Assembly: GCA_035578175.1 (NCBI GenBank)
Contig: JAQMRL010000002.1
Location: forward strand, 129,644,171-129,708,170
Length of the DNA: 64,000 nt
Reading direction: 5' to 3'
Source: Catonia carolina
Lineage: Eukaryota; Arthropoda; Insecta; Hemiptera; Achilidae
Both the position numbers and the translations under genes were made by a program. The notes under the pieces were generated by a model. The model was not told the DNA's origin. It made no database searches and was given only the letters and a program-made list of their open reading frames with translations. Shown piece by piece: positions 32,401-64,000 of this stretch; position 1 is the first letter of the stretch, and each line of letters opens with the position of its first letter.

Positions 32401-33334
32401 CTTTTTCTCAATGCTGTTGATCAATATAGTAGATTCAACGAAATTGAATTGTGTATTCAACGTGATTGAAAAAGGAGAGGTGAACTGCAAAATTTAATTT
32501 TTAGTATGATAGCATTGAGGTTTGTCATACGTTTATTAACAGTTTGTCACTGTACGAAATTGTTTAGTGGACACACGTAAATGATTTATAAAATGTCTCG
32601 AGGTCTTCTTTTTCAAGTTCTTTTAATAAATTCTCAGAGGCGCCGAATTCGATTCTAAGCAATGTCCCCGATCGTGTCCAATAATGCCGCTGCCGCTTTT
32701 CGTGAATCTGCGATTTTATTACAGATCTCGATAAGTTTTCCAAAATTATTTGAACTCCTAATCTAATAACTTCATTTGACTTCGCGCTTTTAATATTAAC
32801 AGTTCAATTTCATTGAACCATGTAGACAAATTCCATACCGGGTTGTTGAATCATCAGCATTGATTCAACCACATTGAGCCACCAAATTGAACCGTGTATA
32901 TTCGGCTTTATTTTTGAAATTTTTCATCTTATTAAACAGCTACCTATTCCTTGTTTTGTGACTCTTTTGCAACCCCAGTCTATGAAGATATCCAAAAAAC
33001 TTTAATCTTCTTATCCTTATTACACCAGTAACTTTCCTAATCTCATTATATGTATTACATATTCGTTCTTTTTAAGTAACCAGTACCGTAACCCCAAAAA
33101 AAAAATCAATTTGGTTTTTATATTTTTATACAAATATTTGATAATTTCTGAGCATTTTGATACCAAATTTATGTTTTTATTCCCAATTTTAATTTATTTA
33201 CGAATTTTTTAAAATAGTACTGCATGAAAATTGTCCCTTTTGAGTTGTTGAGGAAACATTTTGCGTAGCTAGTTGTCTTTTCTTATATCAAAAGGCCATC
33301 AAGGAAAACAAAAAATACTCACATAAGCATTCAC
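32401..33334. other. Intergenic sequence, weak inverted repeats
   Basis: TTCAATTTC(G/A)TTGAA-like words recur near 32430-32460 and 32810-32880, possibly a decayed MITE. No gene was seen. Confidence 0.3.
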
Positions 33335-33740
33335 TGCCTACTGCTGTACTGCTAGATGTTATCAAACCTGTCTTAGCTGATCTGTCTCGAACTGGTTTAT
33401 TACAAAAATTGCCTTCATGGCAACACTCAAAATATAAGCGAGTCATTGAACCATATCATCTGAAGTAGAATCCCCAAATCTGTATTTGTTGGCATTGACA
33501 CCATGACATTAGGTATTCATGATGCCATTTCAACCTATAATGATGGTAATATAAGTAAGTGTGAAGTTATAAAACAATTAGGAATAAATCCAGGAGCAAA
33601 TATTGTGTCAATTTTGAGTAAAATTGATTCATGTTGAATTCGCAAAGCAGAAAAAAAATGTGTGAGGATATGAAAAAAAAGCTCACCGAAAGAACAGACA
33701 TGAGAAGAAGAAATTAAAAGATGAAACATAAAAGGATTCC
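33335..33740 (+). pseudogene. Mutator-like transposase relic
   Basis: Plus-strand fragments: TAVLLDVIKPVLADLSRTGL, then TLGIHDAISTYNDGNISKCE, then VIKQLGINPGANIVSILSKI. The signature FNDG...VLxxLGxxPGxNT...IDxxR followed by a basic tail is what I associate with Mutator-like transposase domain proteins common in invertebrate genomes. It has stops and a frame change, so it is dead. Its ends were not identified. Confidence 0.55.
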
Positions 33741-34894
33741 AACCCAGATTATGGATAGGGCTGTTTTAAGCAGGTAGCATATGACAAACTTGGTACTAAA
33801 CATTATTCTTGTCTTTATGCATTTTTCCGAAAATCATGACTTTTCTTATAAAAAACCCGTTTTCTAAAAAACTATTTGACCGATCTGCTTCAAATTTTTT
33901 GTGGTAATTATTGTCAAAGAGGTGGAGTTATACCACTAGAATTATTGATATTTACTAAAAAATAAAATAATTTTGGCTTATATAGAGGTGTTTTTTTAGT
34001 AAATGTTTTTTACTAATAGAAAAAAATTAATATATTTTTTTCTTTCAGTAAATTTTGATGATTGTACTGGTATTATTTTCAAATAACGAGCTGAAGAGCC
34101 TCTCAAAATTTCATGTTTGTAGCTTTTGTACTTTTTTAGGAAATGGGTCATAAAGTTAAGAGATTTTAACATTGAAATATATGGCGGGTATTGGTATCCT
34201 TAAGTTAACTCCTATTTTATTACATGCTGGTATTTTTATAACTATATTTTTCCATCCTTTTCCACTTTTTCTCCTATTTGTATTGTACCTATTCATATTT
34301 TTATATGTTATAAAAGTATAATGTTTCAGATGCATAAATAGCTTTTGGTTGTAGAAATATATTATTACAAATGATTTTTACGATTTGTTGTTAATTAGTT
34401 TCCTTTTTTTAAGTCACATGAACAGCTTGGTTATTAACAAGTATTAGGTTATATAACTGGAACACTGGGGTTTTAGAAATGGTTTATAATTTCCAGACCG
34501 TAGCTGGAAATCAAACATGGGAGGTCCCAAATGCGATAGCGCAGTGGTAGCCGCTATGGTACAGGTTTGGCCATTTGTATTTTTAGTTAATAAATAAATA
34601 AAGTTCATATTTACTCTTCTTGTTACTACTGCTTTATATTAATTTCAATATTAGTTATCCTCTCACTTAAATATTTAAATTGTTTTTATTGGTCATGAAA
34701 TCAGTTAAATGATATTTGTAAAACCCTACTTTGGTTGCATGTTTTTGTGGTTTTTTTCTATGGGTTTCTTCTGTTATTTCTGATAGTACTACAACATAAA
34801 CTGCAAAGGCTAGACACTCAAATTGTATACCAAATCTTCATCCAACTAAAATTCCTTGAGGTTCCATTTTATATTTTCATTCCCTAATAACTTT
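33741..34894. other. Intergenic sequence, probably repeat remains
   Basis: AT-rich sequence with a possible second tRNA-like head at 34530-34560 (GCGATAGCGCAGTGGTAGCC). Nothing else is supported. Confidence 0.3.
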
Positions 34895-35030
34895 CTCCAG
34901 TTGGGGTCATGGGTTCAATTCCCGGTCAAGTTTGGCATTTTTTCATCACTCATCTTTATCTAGCATCCTTCTCATCATCTGCATTACCAGTATTGCAAAA
35001 CAGTCAGACACAAAACCAAAAAATAAAAAT
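34895..35030 (+). mobile_element. Partial tRNA-derived SINE
   Basis: B box GGTTCAATTCC (34912-34922), body TTTTTTCATCACTCATC and tail CAAAACAGTCAGACACAAAAC, collinear with the SINE at 50821-51007. The head is truncated or degraded. Confidence 0.6.
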
Positions 35031-35291
35031 TTCTCCAAAGCACTGTTAAATAGTAAGAGATTACTCATCTCACTGCTTGACTAGTGTTTTAATGGTTCAG
35101 ATAATTCATCTATAAATTTTCTTGTAAAGTCCAGCCTCTCTTAGTTTGCTCCTAATGTAAACAAATAATGACGTCACTGAGCATGCGCATTATATAAAAA
35201 TGAGTACACGCCGATAAAAAAGTAACAACATACGAGGGGGTACCCAAAAGAAACCGGAATTATTTTTTAAAACTATTTATTTTTAATTTTT

Positions 35292-36898
35292 TTACAAAAG
35301 AACCTTATCCCCTTCAAAATACTCTCCATTACAACTAATACATTTGTCCCACCGGTGCTTCCACTGTTCAAAACATTTTTTGTACTCCTCTTCAGTGATG
35401 GCTGCCAGCTCATCCGTCGTTTTTTTCTTGACATCATCAACGTTGTTAAATCGGAGACCTTTCATGCCCCTTTTCATGCGTGGGAACAAGAAAAAATCAC
35501 ACGGAGCCAGATCGGGTGAGTACGGTGCGTGTGGTAGCAAAACCATGCCGTTTTTCGCCAAAAACTGGGTAACCGAGATTGCCGTGTGTGCAGGCGCGTT
35601 GTCGTGGTGGAAAAACCAGTCCCCTGTCTGCCACAAATTAGGTCTTTTACGACGAATGCTGTTTCGTAGTCTTCTTAACACTTCAAGATAAAGAGCTTGA
35701 TTTACCGTCTGGCCTGGTGGAACGAACTCTGAATGGACAATTCCCCTCACATCAAAAAAACAAATCAGCATTGTTTTGATGTTCGATCTGACTTGATGAC
35801 TTTTTTTTTGGTCGGGGTGATAATGAAGTCTTCCATTGACTGGATTGTTGTTTGGTTTCTGGGTCGTACCCATAGCACCAAGACTCGTCACCCGTAATGA
35901 TCTTTGTCATGAAATCTGGATCAGTTTCAAGCTGTTGTTTCAAATCACTACACGTTTCAATTCGACTTTCCTTTTGAGTGTCTGTCAGAACCCGAGGCAC
36001 AAACTTGGCAGCGTCTCTTTTCATTGTCAAGTCTTCTGTTAAAATGCGTTGGACTGAGCTCCTAGATAACCCACTAACCTGTGATATTTGGATTGGGACC
36101 GTATGAACAGAGCATACAACTTCTCCGACACACTGAGGATGGAAATTTTTGATCGTCAGGAGTGGGCGGAGGGACGGCCGGTGATGCCGGAAGGGGCTAC
36201 CTTTTGGTATATTGACGGCCCTGTGATGAGCGGAAGAGTGGGATTGGGGGCCTGGGGAATGAGTTCCCTGGCCCTTGGGTGTAACATGACTATCTTCCAA
36301 GATGAAATATGGGCCATTAAGGTCTGTGCGGAGAGGTGTATTGTAAGGCGCCTCAGTGGGTCGCACATTTATATTTTTGCAGTTGCATAGTGGTTGGCTG
36401 CAAAAGTATAGCGCTGTTGGGTGGGGATGTGTTTACACCTGCTCAGGTAAGTGCACTAGATCCTAGGCAGACCCTGCGCTTTATCGAAAGTGCGGGCCTT
36501 GCATAAATTAGGAATAGGGGCAATCACAAAAGATCTTTTTGGTCGCGGTGAGGAGGGGCTGAAGAAGCCTGAACGCCCTTGTTGTAAATGAATGAATGAA
36601 TGAATGTGATATTTGGTCAATGGTCTGTCGTCGGTCTGTTCGTACAATTTCTTTCACTTTCACAACATTTTCGTCTGTTCGACGGTCGTCCAGAACGAGG
36701 TTTGTTCTCAATCGACATGTCGCCATTTTTAAAGCGCAAAAACCACTCGTACACTTGGGTTTTTCCAATAGCATCGTCTTTGTAAGCTGTGTTCAACATT
36801 ACAACTGTTTCGGCGGCGTTTTTACCGAGCAAGAAGCAAAATTTCACAGCCGCACGTTGTTCATTAAAACTTGCCATCATGAAAAACGACACGAGCAC
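35292..36898 (-). pseudogene. mariner transposase, disrupted
   Basis: The N-terminal helix-turn-helix half (EQRAAVKFCFLLGKNAAETV, then WFLRFKNGDMSIENKPRSGR) lies at 36898-36617. The catalytic half resumes after the insertion (VSGLSRSSVQRILTEDL) with the first Asp in TGDESWCYGYD. After a frameshift near 35790 come HHDNAPAHTA and YSPDLAPCDFFLFP. The second and third Asp are 34 residues apart (DD34D). The C-terminus CISCNGEYFEGDK is present. The insertion and the frameshift make it non-functional. Confidence 0.88.
36092..36604 (+). mobile_element. 5'-truncated LINE fragment (RNase H region) nested in mariner
   Basis: A 12-bp duplication TGTGATATTTGG (36080-36091 and 36605-36616) brackets this 513-bp plus-strand insert, which ends in (AATG)n. 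The reading frame from 36088 contains WYIDGPVMSGRVGLGAWG and, later, FQDEIWAIKVCAERC, resembling the RNase H domain of non-LTR elements (TDGSK...G.G, FQAE..AI..C). Deleting the insert and one duplicate copy leaves the mariner frame continuous, so it is younger than the mariner. Confidence 0.78.
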
Positions 36899-37789
36899 AA
36901 AACAGCACTAGCGAGAACAATCACTGCACGAGAATAGAACAAGCTAGATCAACGAACAAAATGGCATTGAACTGGCAATGAGTAGCGCTACAAGCAGCCT
37001 AGTGGCGGGAATTTGTACTGCACAAGCTCCGCCCACAGCAGAGCTATTCCGGATACTTTTGGGTACCCCCTCGTACTTTTAAAAGTATTTAAATACAAAA
37101 TACTTGTAAAAGTATTTTTATAAATGAAATTTTAGGCCTACATAATATCATGACTGATGTTTGAAGTACTTTAAGTACTTATAATTAAAAAATAGTTAAC
37201 TTAATAGGAATACAATATCCGTAAAGTCGCAGACTCTAGTGTGCACCCTGTAGTAGGTGGCTTTTGTTTGTTGACAGTAGGAGCAAACTAAGAATGGCTG
37301 AACTGTAGAATAGATATCCATTAGTTCCTCTTTTATTGGATTAATTAGTTTATTCCCAACTCAAAGTTCTTTTATACTTGAAATAACGTATTCATGTCTA
37401 TTTCACAGCTGATACCCATAAAACCCAGTGCCCTCCAGGAATCAATATTGTCCCCTATTTTATACAATATGTTTACATCTGACGGTCTAAAATCTGAACA
37501 TACAGTAATTGCCAAATAGGATGATGATACAGTGATACTTGCCAAATCAGAATCAACGATTCAAGCTTCCTGAAATGTCCAGCATCAACTGTACCTACTG
37601 CAATAATGGTTATTCAACAGGAAAATGAACATTAATTCACAGAAGTCTGTTTAAATAATGTATGTTACATTATGAAGAGATGGTTATCCACCAGTATTTT
37701 TACTTTCTTTTATCCTATATCAACATATAAGAAAGGGAAATATTGTGTTCATGTCAATTTTAAAAATAAATTTTTTACTGGAAATATAT

Positions 37790-38515
37790 GTTTTCAGACC
37801 CATGAACCAAAAAAAACATGTTTTTTTATGATTGTCCTGGGTCAGTATGTGAACAAAATATCTCGAGAACAGAATATTATCAGTTGAAACTTGGAACTTA
37901 AGTTAGGTACCAGTAGAGGACTCAACATAAACATTTCCACCAAATTGATCAACCAGGAGTAGTTTATTCGAGTGATTTTTCAATTGGGACTTTCTCGAAA
38001 AGGACTCCTAATATTTTTTAAAAAAATCACCTCATTACACTGTTTAAGATCTACAAGATGGATAAGTTAAATATCTGCTGAAATTCTTTGTAGGGGTTGC
38101 GGTAACAAAATGTTTTTTTTTTTTAAGACTGCAGCCTTAATATGCATTTAAGGCAAAATTTCATAAAATTAAAGTTGCAGAAAAATTAAAAACCTGCAAC
38201 TTTTATTTCAAACATTTTTTTCTACGCTTAGTTTATTAGCACCAATTAGTAATTTTCTGTATATTGCTCAAAAAAAATCGTAAAAATGGTACTTTTTAAG
38301 ATTGCAGCCTCAATAAGCATTTTCAGACAAAAGGACATATAAATACTTTTATTTCAAGCAATTTTTTCTTGTTAGCAGTTTCCTGTATTTTTAAGTCGAA
38401 CAGAGGTTGATTTTCATTTAGTGTCATTTACCCATGATTAAAGTTGTGTTATTTTTTTATGATTAAAAATAGGTTACATTGATCATTATTTAAATTAACA
38501 AGATAAAGTTGTGCG
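37790..38515 (-). repeat. Unclassified interspersed repeat, copy C
   Basis: Shares, in reverse orientation, GAAACTTGGAACTTAAGTTA (copy A 12337-12360), AAAAACATGTTTTTTT, the internally repeated AAAAGTTGCAGG / CTAAACTAAGCG block and AAATGAAAATCAACCTCTG (copy D). No coding sequence. Confidence 0.6.
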
Positions 38516-38652
38516 AAAACTTCACACCAGAATTTTTGGTTATCTGGCCATGACTTGTTCCCATCCAGTCAGTTTAAGAGAAAGAAAGAGTTGGGTTAAG
38601 AGAGACACCATTGTACAAACAAATACCAAAAGTAATATCACAAAAAGTACAT

Positions 38653-38682
38653 TTTATTTTTATTTATTACATAATATTTATT
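38653..38682 (-). terminator. ELP3 polyadenylation signals
   Basis: Three AATAAA hexamers on the minus strand (plus TTTATT at 38653, 38663 and 38677) lie 15-45 bases after the ELP3 stop codon, implying a very short 3' UTR. Confidence 0.5.
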
Positions 38683-38695
38683 TATAGATACATAT

Positions 38696-62767
<24,072 letters not shown>

Positions 62768-64000
62768 CTGAAATAATAATCAGTTTAAGGTCTAGTTTAA
62801 ATTGGTATAGTAACCGGAGGATAAACTAGCTTGCTTTTTAGTCGAAAAGTACGCGGTAGAGTGGCCTTGAATCTTCTTATGGTAGAGTACCTCATCATGC
62901 ATTCACACATGCCAGTATAGTAAATAGCATAGTGTGTCTCCATTAACATTGATCATCGTCGTTTTTTATTTACAAATCGTTTTAAAATTATTATGTAATA
63001 TACTGATACCGTACTACTTTTACGCCGGTCTGTAGTTCATATTTTGCCCACTGTTGGTGCTGTGAAGGGGTTGCTGCTGCTGCTGATAGATAGTGCAGCG
63101 GTCACACCTCTCGCAGGGCATGTGCCAAGTGGCAACATGTATCCACATACTGGCGAATGCGATAGTTGAGAAGGTGAACAGTCAGTATCGATCCGCTCAT
63201 ACGAGAGGGTCAATATGGAGAAGATTTAGCACTCTATATTGAGTATTTCTTTCTGCTACTTCATCTCCCTTCCCTGCCCCTCGCTTCACCGGCGACTGCT
63301 TCTCTTCGGAGGCAGCGGTAAAAGGTGCTCGCTGCGTCAGCGACTGCTCCTATCTGATTAGGCAGCGGTACCGACGACCCCGCTTCGCTTCACCGGCGAC
63401 TGCTCCTCTTCGGAGGCAGTGGTGAAAGGTGTTCGCTGCGTCGGTGACTGCTCCTAATCATTTAGGCAGCAGTAAAGACGACCTCCCCCTTCGCTTGCCA
63501 GCGGCTGCTCCTCTTTGAGGTAGCAGCGAAGGCTTCCCCAAGTATCTGTTTCACTTTTGAACTACGCGGCCAGATGCCCGGCCGGTCCTATGATGAGCTC
63601 TACAGACTGCGCTACTAAAAGCAAGTGGCAACAATACTATATAATATTATAATTATTTATTAATGTTTCAAAAACATTTATTTGCACTATACAATTCAAT
63701 AAGTTTCAGTATTTCAGATCGTGACCGCTTCATTATTAAATTAGCTTTGTACAAAATAATACAAAAACAATACATTAAGGTTTAATATAATTATACAAAA
63801 TAAATTACAAAAAAAAATCAACATATTTTAATTAGTTTCAATAATTTTCCTAAGAAAAATAACATCTTTACACAAAGATAGATAAAGTATTATACAAGAA
63901 TTTTAATATTTCATCATCAAATATATAAAAATATATATTATTATATATTTTAATAAAAGACACATGAAATTAATGTATAATAAATAAAAACATACAGCTC
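62768..64000. other. ELP3 intron or 5' region; no exon recognised
   Basis: I looked on the minus strand for the conserved ELP3 N-terminal segment (family motif KPxRTASG just before IAVVA) and did not find it. The stretch holds the GC-rich minisatellite and an AT-rich end from 63640. Confidence 0.45.
63280..63545. repeat. GC-rich minisatellite of hairpin units
   Basis: Three roughly 105-bp units (starts at about 63284, 63388, 63494), each made of two about 52-bp half units. The core is GCGACTGCTCCTCTTCGGAG followed by GCAGCGGT. Each core can fold (CTGCTCCT / GGAGGCAG). It is strikingly GC-rich against the AT-rich surroundings. Confidence 0.8.

Larger units (their letters stand above)
35233..37073 (-). 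mobile_element. mariner element (DD34D type) interrupted by a nested retroelement
   Basis: TA flanks (35231-35232, 37074-37075) and about 30-bp TIRs: CGAGGGGGTACCCAAAAG at both ends (inverted) with a few mismatches further in. The minus-strand transposase runs from 36898 to 35292 but is split by a 513-bp insertion and has at least one frameshift. It lies between ELP3 and POM121. Confidence 0.88.

Noticed and set aside
32430..32890. MITE with TTCAATTTC-type inverted ends
   Set aside because: Matches are short, scattered and without a clear target duplication.

Overview
This is a 64-kb, AT-rich animal nuclear window, almost certainly from an insect. Evidence: a multi-exon gustatory receptor of the arthropod Gr family, spliced genes with consensus GT-AG introns, a eukaryotic tRNA-Lys(CTT)-like gene, and many insect-type transposons (mariner, Tc1, piggyBac, pogo/Tigger, Mutator-like, CR1/Jockey-like and RTE-like LINEs, a Penelope-like fragment, tRNA-derived SINEs). 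The order cannot be fixed from the sequence alone.

Three spliced host genes were reconstructed exon by exon, with matching intron phases. (1) An FG-repeat nucleoporin resembling POM121 lies on the minus strand from 31221 down to at least 1893: nine exons, about 1,330 codons, with the 3'-most coding exon not found. (2) The 3' seven exons of ELP3, the catalytic subunit of Elongator, lie on the minus strand from 62767 to the stop codon at 38696. The exons for roughly the first 85-90 residues are not in the window. (3) A gustatory receptor (five coding segments, 46343-52538, plus strand) is nested antisense inside a 15-kb ELP3 intron and carries one frameshift. A short candidate first exon (31297-31353, plus) diverges from POM121 across a 75-bp gap.

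Layout. 1-6941: an end-of-window MITE and the last POM121 exons, with a SINE and a piggyBac MITE in intron 8. 6942-16690: POM121 introns and exons 7-5, holding a pogo-like element, a 1.4-kb inverted-repeat element that carries the tRNA-Lys-like gene, a SINE and a piggyBac derivative. 16691-31221: POM121 exons 4-1; the huge intron 2 holds an RTE-like LINE, a 99-bp tandem array and a CR1/Jockey-like LINE with both ORFs open. 31222-38695: intergenic, with Mutator, RTE, SINE and mariner remains. 38696-62767: ELP3, its introns packed with mariner/Tc1, Penelope, SINE and unclassified repeats, plus the nested Gr gene. 62768-64000: no recognised gene, and a GC-rich hairpin minisatellite.

The most unusual structure is the 99-bp array. 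Every unit contains the last 20 coding bases of POM121 exon 2, its 5' splice site and the first 79 intron bases. There are 18 tandem units directly downstream of the exon and about two more beyond a LINE that has inserted into the array. Because 99 is divisible by three and no unit contains a stop, all 18 reiterated donors are in the same frame as the exon, with an open reading frame through the whole block.
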